From Euryodendron excelsum (taxonomy: Eukaryota > Streptophyta > Magnoliopsida > Ericales > Pentaphylacaceae), in NCBI GenBank assembly GCA_033060915.1, contig CM065397.1:32617501-32681500 (forward strand): DNA of 64,000 nucleotides, in the 5' to 3' direction. A program made the translations under genes and the position numbers. Every line of letters begins with the position of its first letter. The first letter of the stretch is position 1. Below are positions 22,171 through 34,085 of the stretch, one piece after another. The notes beneath the pieces were generated by a model. The model did not search any database, was not told where the DNA came from, and saw only the letters and a program-made list of their open reading frames with translations.

Positions 22171-23450
22171 TGCAATCTTTCCCTTTCGTCTTCCCTTTCC
22201 TTTTTTGTTTGTACCACAGCTAGCCTGCCCTGAGATATTTGGATTTTCTTCTAAGATTCCCTTAAGATGGGAATCTCATTGAGATGTTCTTGGTGAGGGC
22301 CTGCATTGTTCCTTCTTCTTGGCCCATTGATTTTGAAAGAACGCTTTTGTTAACAATTGTGGTTTTCTCCCCTATCTTTTCATGCCATGACCTGGGAACT
22401 GTTTACCCATTTGTTGAGATATACCAGAGAGGGAAAGAGAAGGATTTTTTTTTTAAGCTATTTTTGCCATCAACACCTTTGCAGGTTTTCACCGATCCCA
22501 GCTCTGTCATTTTTGCGTCTTGACGCCCTTGCGGGTTTTCGCCAAACCAACAAGTTTGTATCTTGCTATGCCTCCATCTTTTTATTCACGACGCTCTTTC
22601 AAGTTTTCGCTGTGCCCTTAGCGTCATGCGTTTTTTTTTTTTTAAGCAACAAGGAGTTCTTTTGTAATTCGGGAAGGATCTGCGTCCGGAACGGAGACCT
22701 AGATGTTCCGGAGATTTTTCCATGTTCAAAAATCCTCATCTTTCTTGTGCTAGACTTAGTTTAGACTAAGCAATTTTCATTGATCAAAGAGGGCTTTTAA
22801 CTAGGTTGTAATGTGGGCCAAGTTGCAGGGTGTTAAAGAAAAGGGTATAAAGGCGCAAAATACTTTTCCATGGTTTACTTATGACCTGTGATCACTTTCA
22901 GAACCTCCTCTCTCTTCTTCACCACCCCCCCTTTCTCTCTTTTTTTTTTTTTTTTTGTGCCGAGTTACTGCTTGTTTTCCTTTTCCTTGCCTCCAGGCTT
23001 TGTTAATCGTTATAAGTTCTGGGAGGCTCATTTCATTCATTGATCCTTTCTTTTCCTTTCATTTTGCTTTAGGGACTCATCGTGTCCTTGTTTCTTCTTT
23101 TGCTTATTTCTTTCTAGTTTTGCTTTCATCCATTGTGGGTGATGATCGCTAAGTCGGGTTTGTCAAAAGAGTGTAATTGGCTCAAAATGGGCTATAGCAA
23201 AGGATGTGGTGTATAGGGTAAAAAGAATTGATGGCCTCTCATTATATCAATTTAACGTGCTTAGTATCCACGAGTTCTTTTCTAAGAATTTTGATGATTC
23301 AGGGAAGGAACACACGTTTTTAATAAAAAGAAATGTGCACAAGCCTTCCTTTATTGCAATGGACTTCTTTGTTACTCAAGAGAAAGTAAAAGCTCTCGAT
23401 TCATACAAAGTAATGCTTGGCTGCATCTGAGTTCAGAGGGTTGGAAAATT
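22171..23450. other. Convergent spacer between accessory gene and pol end in element A
   Basis: No domain was found in the open frames at 22284-22764 or 22955-23430. The spacer holds three diverged copies of a 'cctttgcgggttttcgcc' motif (about 22479, 22523 and 22600) and poly(T) runs. The related motif also lies between the convergent genes of element C (56435 and 56555). Confidence 0.55.
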
Positions 23451-23557
23451 CTTACCCGTCCATTTCCGCTAGTATGAGTGCCCTTCCTTTCAGGACCTGC
23501 TTGACTATGAAGGGTCCTTCATAGTTTGGAGCAAACTTTCCTCGGGCTTTTTCTTGA

Positions 23558-24601
23558 TTAGAAGTAATCTTCTTTAGCACTAAGTCCCCGACCTGGAAAC
23601 TTTGGGGTCTTACTCTCTTGTGAAATGCTTTGGTTAACCTCCTTTTGTAGCATTGCGCGTGATAGACAGCGGCTAACTGCTTTCACTAGCAGGCATAGTT
23701 GTGCATATCGATCTTTAACCCATTTCACCTCCTCTAGCTGAGCTTTCATTAGTACCCTCATGGAAGGAACTTCTACTTCAACAGGGAGCATGGTTTTACT
23801 GTCGCAAACCAACTCATAAGGGGTTGCCCCGGTAGAGACCCTCATCATAGTCTGGTAGGCCATGAGCGCAAAAGGGAGCTTCTCATGCCAATCTTTATAG
23901 TGGTCGATCATTTTGTTGAGAATTCTCTTGATGTTTTTGTTGGAAGCTTCTACTACCCCATTCATCTACGGTCGGTAGCTTATTGAATTTCGATGAGTGA
24001 TTCTGAAGTTTCGACACAACTAGGACACCAAGTCATTGTTCAAGTTAGTAGCATTATCCATGATGAGTTATCCGTTATCCATGGAAAAAGGCCATGGGGC
24101 TGTCATTGGCTAGAGCTCGACAGGTGGGGATTCGATCATATCCCCGTGTATCTAACATTTGTGGCACCAAAAGACATACCAGATATAATCTGTCCCCATA
24201 GTGGTCCAATAATACCCCGTCCTAAGAATCGTTTTGGAGAGGGTATGGCCATTCATGTGGGGCCCGTAGGTCCCTTCATGGACTTCTCTCATGATTTCTT
24301 CTACTTCTACTATATCAACACATTTTAGTGGCCCTAGAGTGGATCTTTTGAAGAGTTCATTTCCAACCAAAAAATATTGGGCTGCCATCTTTTGGATCAT
24401 TTTCTTATTATTTTTGTATATCTTAAGCAGGGAACTCCCCATTCTGCATGAATCTTTTGATGTCATAGAACTAGGGCCGCCAATCCGGTTCAGTGGAGGT
24501 GTTAAGGCAGTGAGATGGGGTATCTCAAACAAAGATTTGGAGGGCAAGAATTTTGGTATCATCATCAACTTTGATGGTTGCGGCCAAGGTGGCCAAGGCA
24601 T
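23558..24601 (-). pseudogene. Element A integrase with a core deletion
   Basis: The zinc-binding H2C2 part is at 24152-24601 (H-E-G-T...H-M-N-G-H, then 'FWCHKC'). 'SPMAFFHG' follows at about 24090. The sequence then jumps to M-D-N-A-T-N-L (about 24050) and 'MNGVVEASNKNIKRILNKMI' (23900-23965), the segment carrying the catalytic Glu. In related elements some 60 residues normally lie between these, including the first catalytic Asp of the DDE triad. So the core is deleted and the enzyme inactive. The C-terminal GPF-type region to 23558 is frameshifted. Confidence 0.85.
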
Positions 24602-24731
24602 CAGTCAAATTGTTTTCGGTTCGGGAAATGTGGTAGAAGTCTATTTTTAGAAACAATTGACAAATGTCATTGACTTACTAATGATAAGGGGAGAGTTTGT
24701 CATCCCTAGTTTGATATACTTCCTTAGTTTG

Positions 24732-25133
24732 CTAAATCACCAGATCGGAATCCCTAAAGACCATTAATTCCTCAATCTTCATTTTTATTGCCAACCTTAA
24801 TCCTAGAATGCAGGCTTCATATTCAGCGATATTGTTGGTGCAAAGATTAAACTTTAACTTAGATACAATGGGGTAATGGTTACCTTTCTCGAACACTACA
24901 ATTGCCCCAATTCCAGCTCCTTTTTTGTTTGAGGCACCATCAAAATACATCTTCCATCCCGGGTCTTCTTGTTTCTTAGCCCCAGATTCGATGTATAAGA
25001 TATCTTCATCGGGGAAACAGGGCTCCATGGGTTGGTATTCCTTGATGGGATTTTCTACCAGGTAGTTTGCTATAACCTGTCCCTTTACTGCCTTACGGGT
25101 GATGAAGACTATGTCGAACTCTGCCAAAATCAA
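24732..25133 (-). pseudogene. Second (archaeal-type) RNase H of element A
   Basis: The frame contains 'WKMYFDGASNKKGAGIGAIV' (first catalytic Asp in YFDGA), then 'TNNIAEYEACILGLRLA' (Glu in N-I-A-E-Y-E-A) and 'FRDSDLVI' (Asp). This additional RNase H between the RT-RNase H and integrase is diagnostic of the Tat lineage. The preceding 'RKAVKGQVIANYLVENP' linker is also typical. Confidence 0.85.
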
Positions 25134-26230
25134 TTGTCATCTAGCTACCCTATTGGAAAGAGTGGGTTTCTCAAACAAGTATTTGATCGGATCCATCTGG
25201 GATATGAGGAATGTGGTATATTGCAGCATGTAATGCCTAAGTTGATGGGATGCCCATGCCAAAGCGCAACAGGTTTTTGCCAACACAGTGTATTTGATCT
25301 CATAGGGTAAAAACTTCTTGATGAGATAGTAGATGGCTTGCTCTCGTCTTCCAGTTTCATCATGCTACCCCAAAACACATCCCATTGAAGTTTCGAGGAC
25401 TGTTAGATACATTAATAGGGATCTCCCCGGAGTTGGCGGCACCAGAATTGGAGGATTTAGGAGGCATTCTTTGATCTTTTCAAAAACTTGTTAGCAATCC
25501 GCATTCCATTCCTTCAGGGCATCCTTTTTGAGCAATTTGAAAATTGGTTCGCAAAGGTGGGTCATCTAAGAAATGAATCTGCTAATAAAATTCAACTTGC
25601 CCAAAAAGGACCTAATTTTGGTTTATCCTTTTGGGGGTGGCATCTCAGTGATTGACTTAATTTTGGTAGGATCTACTTCTATTCCCCTTTTGTTGACAAT
25701 GAACTCTAGCAGTTTTCTAGAAGAAACATAGAAAGTGCATTTGGAATGGTTGAGCTTGGGTTGATACTTGCGGAGCCGATCAAACACTTTTCATAGGTTG
25801 ATCAAATAGTCTTCTTGGGCTTTAGACTTGACTATCATATCGTCTACATAAATTTCCACTTCTTTGTGCATCATGTCATGAAAGAGAGTGACCATAGCCT
25901 TTTTATGGGTTGCCCCAGCATTCTTCAGTCCGAAGAGCATTACCTAGTAGCAATATACTCCTCATGGGATAGTAAAGGCTATTTTTTCCCGATCCTCCTT
26001 GGCTATCTTGATCTGGTTATATTCTGAGAACCCATCCATAAAGGAGAACATTTCATGGCCTGCAGTGTTATCTACCAGGATGTCTATATGGGGTAAAGGG
26101 AAGTCATCCTTTAGGATTGCTTTGTTGAGATCTTGAAAGTCAATACATATTAAAACCTTCTCATCCTTTTTCAGGACCAGGACAATGTTGGCCAACCATT
26201 AAGGATGTTCAACTACTTGTAGAAACCCAG
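25134..26230 (-). pseudogene. Element A reverse transcriptase and first RNase H
   Basis: At 25962-26195, 'CIDFQDLNKAILKDDFPLP' and 'SFMDGFSEYNQIKIA' are the RT fingers and palm. The Y-V-D-D-M-I-V active site is at about 25833-25853. Thumb and RNase H fragments follow ('GIEVDPTKIKSITEMPPPK', about 25625-25690) down to 25134. At least six in-frame stops interrupt it, several at expected Trp or Gln codons. Confidence 0.85.
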
Positions 26231-27500
26231 CATGAAACTATTTAACCACCTCCTCTTTGACTTTCAAGCTTCACTCGGGTTTGAGTATTCAAAGTTTCTG
26301 CTTTATGGGTCTGATCTGTGGATCCAGCGACAGTCGGTGCTCGACAATGGACTCTTCCAATCCTAGCATATCTTGGTAAGACCATGCAAAGACATCAATA
26401 TAGATAGATAGCAATTCCAGCATTCCTTTGCATTGCTAATGATCTAACCTAGTTCCAATCTTGACCTCTTTAGGGGATTCTTTGCTTCCCAAATTGACTG
26501 CCTTTGTTTCTTTAATATTAGGGGTTTTGCGGTTATCATGTCTTTCTAACTGTTCTAAAATCTCCTCCGGAACCTCATCAGTGTTGTTTGCATCGAGTTC
26601 AATTCCCAAGAGCTGATAGTCAAATTCAGTTTCGAAATCACAATCAGTCAAAAGAGGCATTCTTTCAATTAATTGGCCAAGACGTTAGATATGCGGGTTC
26701 CTGATTAAAAATAACAAGGAGAGTCATTCAAAATGGGGAAGCAACTCTTCCATATATAGGTATTTCTATTATAGCTTTTGATTGGAAACAGAAACAAAAA
26801 TAGAAAGATAAACAGATGACAAGTTTTAAAGAGTCAGAGGCGCATGGAATGCTCTGGCAAGCTTATACTGAAACTTGCGTGCCCAAAGGAGGTCTTCACT
26901 GTCCTAATTATTGAGATTCTCTCCAGGAAGAACTGGCCTGATTGTGGTACTTTCTGGTACTTTAGTGTCTAATGGAGGAGGCACATCAATCATTAGGGTT
27001 TCTTGAAACAAATTGGCTTGAACTTCAGTCTGCACTTTACCTCTTTTAAGACTTTTGTTATCCTCAGTCAAGCAAAGCACCTTGAGTTGGTGTGTCATTT
27101 CTTCCTCTTCTCCATTTCCTTGAGCGACCCTTTGCCACTTCTTCATTTGGGCTTGTTCCTTGATTTCCTTCTTTGTTGGCTTGTATCCTAGGCCGAAAGT
27201 GTACTTTTGAGATGGTATGTCTGGAATTTTGAGAATCCCTTGTAACTTTTTTCCTAGTCCTTTTCTTGGCCAGTATCCATTCTTTTGAAAATAATGGGTG
27301 ATCATCTATGCTTTATCTGAATATTTGGCTCAACCCTATCTTCTTCATATATTACGGTGACATACTCCAAGGATTGGAAACTGGACGAAGCAGCCAATTC
27401 AGTGTCGGGGACAGCGTCGGTTTTGTAAATAGCAAATGCTTTTTCAGCGTAAATGGAAATTAGTCTGGCCTTGATAATGAATTAACCTTCTGATGAAGAC
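26231..27500 (-). pseudogene. Element A protease-RT linker with G-patch-like motif
   Basis: The open frame at 26904-27305 contains 'GYWPRKGLGKKLQGI' and 'YTFGLGYKPTKKE', resembling the G-patch-like segment of plant Tat polyproteins. The acidic frame at 26436-26660 (DCDFETEFDYQLLG...) leads to the RT. G-patch motifs are glycine-rich nucleic-acid binding segments in other retroelements; the role here is inferred. Confidence 0.65.
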
Positions 27501-27576
27501 TGAATGGTACTGCCCTTGCTGAATGAATCCAGGGTTGCCTAAGCAACATATTGTAGGCCGAAGGTATTTGCAAAAC

Positions 27577-27804
27577 TTAGAATTTGATGGCAAAGGTGAT
27601 AAGCCCTATTTCAACGGGTATCTCGATTTCCCCCATTATTTCTCTTTTGGATCTGTCAAAGGCCCATGTAATGATACTACTATGGTTCAAGTGAGATTGG
27701 TCCATCCCAAGCCTTTCCAAGGTTGAGTATAGGCAAACATTTAGAGCTGATCCATTGTCCACTAGTACTCTTGATACGATCATCCCTTTGGTTTTGACCA
27801 TCAC
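27577..27804 (-). pseudogene. Element A aspartic protease fragment
   Basis: 'SRVLVDNGSALNVC' gives the active-site Asp in a D-N-G-S context, as in related plant elements, followed by 'TLERLG' and 'GEIEIPVEIG'. It would cut the Gag-Pol polyprotein. The frame is open for only 75 codons and is separated by frame changes from gag and the RT linker. Confidence 0.75.
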
Positions 27805-27897
27805 ATGTAGGGCTTATGTATGTCCAGTCCCATCCGCAAGGATTTTGTCATCAGTAAAAGTTATGACGTTTGGTGCCATGATGAGTCCTACCATATT

Positions 27898-29031
27898 TTA
27901 CAAATTTTCAAGGGTGAAACTATCTGGTACGTGGGCTTCTTTAAGAACTTTGAGCAAGGCATTGCGATGAGTTTCGGATATGAGAAGCAGTCCCAATATA
28001 GAGATGTGGGAAGAGGTCTTCTTAAGTTGTTTCATTACATCGTAGTCATTCTTCTTTAGTGCTTTGGCAAACTCAGAGATCTCGTGCTCTGTCAGCTGGT
28101 TGGAACATTCTCCCTCCTTGTCTTTCCCTTTTCTTCTCCTCTCTACTTCCTCTGAGGTGTAGCATCGACCAAACCTGGTCATTCCCCTTATTTCTGCAAT
28201 GGATTCCTCTGCAGTTTGGGTAGGAGTTGGGGGGTAGTTCCAGGGTATCTTATGCAGGTTAATGACAGGCAATTGGGATAGTAGTGATAGAGTCATCTTT
28301 CCTGGTATTGGTAGGGAGAAGGATTGAGGTTTTTCCATTTTAGGGAAGATGGGTAGGGTAACAGGTGATGGAAGAATGCTTGGGGTTGCAGAAGCATATA
28401 TAGGAGGTGTGGCTCTCATGGCCCGTCGAGGGTCCATGTGTGGGATGAACCCATCCATTGCAACCATGGGCTCTGGGGCTTCTAGTTCTTAGTAGGGAAT
28501 GAGAATGATACGGAAGTATAGGGAGTGGGGTAAGGCTTTAGTGGTTAGGATTAGACTAGTCTGTTTAGGCTAGATAATCAAGAAAGGTTCTAACGATTCG
28601 TTCGTTTTTACTGCAATCTTAGGAAGGTTAGTGCCTTGAATTTTGATTGGAAGGGCGATCCCTTTAGGGATGAGGATTTCTTGAAAACCCTTTGGTGACT
28701 GTTCTGAAACTGACCAAGCTTTGTCAGGGCTCCATCGTTTTCTGTCATCCTAGACTACTTTTAGTAACTTGTCAACCACGGCTTTCAGTGTTGCAGAGAT
28801 ATCGCCCAACTTTCCCTCTACCTATCATGGATCGATGGCCTGATCAGCTGGCAAGAAGGCCACTGTTTCCACGGGATCCATTGTCTCTTGTACTGGCCTT
28901 TTTCCTTGTTTTATGGTGAGGATCCTTGCCATGTCTTCCATGCTGTTTTGTTGATCAGGGGCATTGCCTTTGCTTGTCATTTGCGCTGCTCGTTGTTGGG
29001 TAAAGACTGGTGTTCGAAGTACAGAAAGCAC
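27898..29031 (-). pseudogene. Element A gag remnants, core apparently missing
   Basis: The C-terminal gag part (27898-28467) has 'IPWNYPPTPTQT', 'RFGRCYTSEEVERRR' and 'SHISILGLLLISETHRNALL', characteristic of Tat Gag. The N-terminal piece is at 28825-29031. Between them (28468-28824), minus-strand frames show 'LGDISATLKAVVDKLL' but no retrotransposon gag core (LRQF...W block). So the core is either deleted or unrecognisable. Confidence 0.65.
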
Positions 29032-30581
29032 TCGTGTTCCTCTTTTTTCTTTCCTGGGAGCAATGGTGACGTAAAATCAAGCAAATCTCACTAAAAACTA
29101 TTACTAGTCTTTTGTAAGACAAGGGGGGAAACTGAAAATAAGAAAAACAAGAAAGGGATCATGTGTTAGTTTCTGGATTGAGAAAGATTTTATACAATGC
29201 ATGACTTAGGGATGTCTCTGCCCTTTGAGGGATACTAGGAATGATACTTTGGCTCAAGCTTTAGAGATAGGGCCTTGACACTTGTTATGCAATACTATAC
29301 ATATACCTATAGCCATTCATTCATACATTCATTTATTCAATAAAAATAACAATTTTATTGAAATGAATTTTCTTTGTACATAGAATTTTTAGAAGTACAT
29401 TGAAATAGGGAGGGGGAACTCTTTTCCTTGGGACTTTCACCTATTCTACCTTTACATTTGGAATCCTAAACTACTCTTGAGTCTTCGGATTCGCCTTCTT
29501 GGATGGAGGTCAATGAGCGACCTTAATTTTGGATTGCCCCCTGTCTTATTGGCAACCCAACCTCCGTGAGCGAAGAGAGATTAAGGCCCCTATTTATGAG
29601 ATGACTTTGATGCACGCCATGAGTCCTTAGGGTCACTTGATACCTTAAGAGTCTTGGTTGGCTTGATTTGAGCGAGAAGGTCTTTAGGTCATTCTCTGAG
29701 GGTTAATCAGATGCATGAAGATGCAATGACTTGATTTACTTTGGGAACTCTTGTCTTAAAATGAATACAGATGCATGAGCAGTTATGATTCGAAAAGACG
29801 TGTACATAGCATAATGACAAAATTAAGCAGCATAACAACATGAATTGAATAGAATATAAGGGAAAGTAAAGCGGTTGCCCTTGCCTCCTTGGTTTGGAAA
29901 TTAACGCGTGTATCCTAAATCCGGCAGGGGTTCGGCTATGCATGGGGTGCTAGATGAGCATGAGGTTGGGGATTTGCTAATGCTTTCTAAAAAGCTCGGT
30001 TCTCAAACCTTCAAACCTCCAACGTCCCCCCTCGAAAGGGTGAACTCCATTTTTGGTTGGTGGTTCGAGCGAGGGAACTATCAAGAGACCGTAGGCTAAG
30101 AAACTAACACAGCATCTGCCCACAGTCAATATACTATTTCCCTTTCTATCTAGAAGGGTAGTAACCAGGTAATATATCCAAAATGCAAATGCAAGTGAGC
30201 GCACCAAGTGTGTGTGAAATTTTAAAAAATGGAGGAAAAGACCCAACAACACACATCACATCCTGTTCATTCATCAAATTCATGGCAGTTAATTATGACA
30301 TAAAATTGAAATATGAACAAAGGTCCACCTACAAAAGATGCAAAGAGTTAGTAACTTTTCAAAAAACTCAATGCAAGATAATATGGATGGTCAATGTAAG
30401 AGCGTGAATGTAAGCAATGAATGCAAGTGATGACACTTGTTTGAAAATCATTTTGGAAAATAATGATTGTTTTGGAAACTTAAAAGAATTTTGAAAAGGT
30501 GGATAAATTGGTCAAGGTAACCGAAGATTTTTGACTGAGTGAAGGGTGAAGGGACAGGACAATAGCCTAACCCTCTAAGCA
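29032..30581 (-). other. Element A 5' leader
   Basis: About 1.5 kb lies between PBS and gag remnants with no long minus-strand frame. An extra ORF1 as in canonical Ogre elements was not found here. Confidence 0.5.
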
Positions 30582-30599
30582 TCCCCAGTGGAGTCGCCA
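30582..30599 (-). promoter_or_regulatory. Primer binding site of element A (tRNA-Arg type)
   Basis: The minus strand reads TGGCGACTCCACTGGGGA. This differs at one position from the complement of the plant tRNA-Arg(ACG) 3' end (TGGCGACTCCGCTGGGGA, as recalled). It lies 2 nt from the LTR. tRNA-Arg priming is usual for Ogre-like elements. Confidence 0.85.
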
Positions 30600-32263
30600 G
30601 CTATCGCATCCCGATTTTTAACCAAATCCTTTCGACTCAAAAAAAAGTACGGAACTCTGTCATTAGAACCCATCCTCCTAGAAGGCCGAGTGTGACCAAG
30701 TTTAAACTTGAAATTAGTTGGATTGAGGGTTTTTTAGAAAAATAGGAATCACCACCTAACTTGATTAAGGTGAGTAAGTTCACCTAAAACTAAGTATAAT
30801 TTGGAAATTAAACTTCGGGTTTTAGAAAAAGGTTTAGAAAACTTCCTCAGGAGAGGGTTTTTAAGAAAATAGATTGTTTAATAACCTTTGAAAAGTTTTA
30901 AACCCTTTTTAAAATAACTCTATTTTGGTCTTTTGAAAAACAGAAATTCATGGCTCAGGGGTTGGTTACGTGTAGGGAAGATTTCCAAAGGTCATCACCC
31001 TACCCCACCCTTTCGGTACATATATGTCTAATCACCCTTAATTCTCTTACTTGAATAACCGGTTACTATTATCCACTTAATATCCACTTTAGAATTTTAA
31101 AAGTGGGGCTGGGTCATCACTTTTTGGATAAATGATACATAATACAAGTTTTGATAAAAATGTTTGAAAACATAGAAGTTTTGAAGGAATTTGAAATAGG
31201 GATCTTGAATTGATAGAGATTTTTGAAAAAAGGACTTGAGTTGAAATAAAAGTTATGACTGCATCATTTTAGGTCGCCAACATATTTCATTTGGCGAGAA
31301 TGAGGTCATTCATAGTTCGAGCAAGGGCTCAATGGAAAATAAGTGCATTAGGGCCTTTGGAATGTTTGAAGACGCTCTAAGGTCTTTGGAAAGGTTGGAA
31401 GACATTTTGTGGTCTTTGAGAAAAAAGGACTTAAGAATTTTGATTTGAAATCGGATGTTGGAGTGTTCTTGGAATAGAACTTGAAAGTTTTTTAAAGTGC
31501 TCTTGAAATAGGATTTTGAAGTGTTTTGAAATGTTTTTTAACATAACTCAAGAGAGTTTTGAAAGTTTTGAAAGTTCGATTATGGACTTAAAAATTGAAT
31601 TTGAAGTCACAAGAGTTCTTATGAACTTGTCTTTACATGATTTTGAAAGTAATCTTTGAACAACTTATGAAAGGCATTTTTAATGTTTTATTTACCTTTG
31701 AGAGGTTAGTCACTGAAGTACTAAACTCCTTTAGGGTAATGAGTTTTGAAGATATGTTTAAAAAAAATGGGACTAGAGTCTTCCCTTTGGTTCTTTAAAA
31801 CTTTAGGGTTATAAAACCCTTCTTAAATATCTCCCTCACAGTTGACCAATCCTAACCATGAAAAAATTAGGGTTGCTTCAAGAGTGTGATGTTTGAAAAT
31901 CATTCTTGAAAAGAGTTTTTGAAAGCACTTACAGTTTTGGAACTCTAATATGGACAACATTGGGGGTTTTATTTAATGTATCACATTCCCTTGGCATCCC
32001 TAATCATAAAAGGGTTAGGGACACCTTAGTGTTGTGCGTTCTTGAAAACATTTTTTGCAAGTAATTTTTGAAAAATGTTAAGTGTCTAGTCATTTTAGTT
32101 GAGACAAGTTTAAGAGAACTTTTTGGAGACAACTTTAAAGATAGAGTGTTGGAATATTTGAAAAGGTTTTGGTGTTGATTTTTGAAATCTCAAGAGAGTA
32201 GGATGGTTTTTGAGTTGAAAGATTATTTGAAAAGGGGTATTTGAATTGGAGCCTTGAAGTCTA

Positions 32264-32480
32264 CTAACCTAGGTTGGGTTGACCTAGGGTTAAGGTGACC
32301 TAAGATCAACTAACTTGGGTTAGGTTACCCTAGGATTAAGGTGACCTAAGATTAACTAACTTGGGTTAGGTTAACCTAGGGTTGAGGTGACCTAAGGTTA
32401 ACTAACTAAAGTTGGACTAACCTAAGGTTAAGGTGACCTAGGGTTAACTTAGCTACGATTAGGTTAACCTAGGGTTTAGT
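32264..32480. repeat. 46-bp tandem array in element A 5' LTR, four copies
   Basis: The marker 'ggtgacctaag' is at 32294, 32340, 32386 and 32432, 46 bp apart: one copy fewer than in the 3' LTR. Confidence 0.9.
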
Positions 32481-34001
32481 TGAACTACGGTTAGACTACT
32501 AGGGTCAAATTAACCTAGGGTTGGAAGGTGGTTTTGGAAAATAGTTTTGGACTAGGGTTTTGACATAGTGGTTTGGGAAAGGTGGTTCTATGCACGAAAG
32601 TTGAAAATATGTTTTGAAAACCATTTTATGAAAGACACTCAAGTGAGTGTTAGGGTCCTATGGTTGATATTTGAAAACCACTCAACAAAGGGTTGCTTTG
32701 GAACCATTTCACCCACAAACTCAAGAGAGTAAAACTTATGAAAGTCAATGTTGAATAGATAGATTTGAAGATTTGAAAATTAAAGATGATGACCTTTTAA
32801 AAATTGACTTTAGAAAGGAGGTTTTAGAAAATCACTTTTAACATGTTGAAGACCACTCTAAAGAATAAGGGTTTATATGGTTGGTTAAAGGAAATCACTC
32901 CAAAGAGGACTCCATGGGGCAATTCCAACTACAATATTCAAGAGAGCAAGACTTCTAAAAATCAAGGTGCAAATGATGATTTAGGGAAATAATTTTATGC
33001 AAAGTGAAAAGAGTGCAATTTTGAAAATCCTTTTTGAGGAGAATTATTTTGAAAACCATTTTAAAAAGAATAGAGCCAACTCTAATGAACTAAGGTTCAT
33101 ATGGTCAAAATAATGAAGAGACCACTCAAGAGAGGGTTTCAAGAGACCATTTCAACCACAAAATTTATTACAGTAAAGCCCTTGAAAATCAACATAGAAG
33201 AAGAGGGTTTGAAAGTCATTTTAATGTAATTTTTAAAAGCAATGAAATGTAGGTTTGCTAAATGAAGTCAATGAACTTAAAAAGGGTTTTCTAAGGTGTA
33301 GAAATTGAGGGTTTGACCTAGGTTTCAAGAAACCAACGCTGGGACCATTTTTAGGAAAACATTTGAATATGGGGCTTGAGAATGCCATAGAAATAGAGAT
33401 AGTGAAAGTTTTGGAAAAATGGTCATAAACATGAAAATAAAGCTAAGCATGCAAAACATGAACTAGATAACTATATGCCAAGGGATCATGAGATCATACA
33501 AGGCTAGAGGCTTCACCACATAGCAAGGTGTTCTAAGGCCATACCATCTTAAAGTAGGTTTGTGAGAAGTTTCTTACACGGTGGCTCTCACAAACTTTCC
33601 TCTAGGCATGAACTAAGAACTTCTTTGTTTCAAGCATGCAAGAAACGGGAGTAGAAGATGGAGATTAAAATAGAGAACAACCTAAGTAGACTAGGAGGGA
33701 GAAAAGATGAGTGGGGATTACAAAAATGTAAAGGGAGTACTACCTTTTGCCTTCAAACACTTTCAAACCTCCATGGATGCCTTAACTTGAGCTTGAATAG
33801 CCTTGAAGAGGCTTGAAGGGGCTGGAATGAGGTCTTTTATGGCGTTAAAGGCTATATATGTGTAGTGTATGGGTTAGGGGGAGATGGAATCTAGAGTAAG
33901 TGCTAGAAGTGCAGGATGTATATGGGAATTCAAGGTTCTAGAGCAGTTTTAGCAGAGTTTCACTATCAATTTCGATTCTGGAATATGCAAAGGGGGAGGC
34001 C

Positions 34002-34011
34002 TTTATTTATA
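34002..34011 (-). promoter_or_regulatory. TATA box of element A 5' LTR
   Basis: The minus strand reads GCCTATAAATAAAGGCC across this site. The left LTR has TAAGAATATAG at the same place. Confidence 0.6.
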
Positions 34012-34073
34012 GGCAAAGTTGGAGAGGCCCAGGCGCATGTCCTATATGTGTCAGTACTGTTCCACTGACAGAA

Positions 34074-34085
34074 TGCCACGTGGCA
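34074..34085. promoter_or_regulatory. Palindromic G-box, element A 5' LTR
   Basis: TGCCACGTGGCA, conserved with 16454-16465. It lies about 65 bp upstream of the TATA box in the transcription direction. Confidence 0.55.

Noticed and set aside
29032..30581. Ogre-type ORF1 in the element A leader
   Set aside because: No long minus-strand frame or recognisable protein is present; the accessory gene is on the opposite strand at the 3' side instead.
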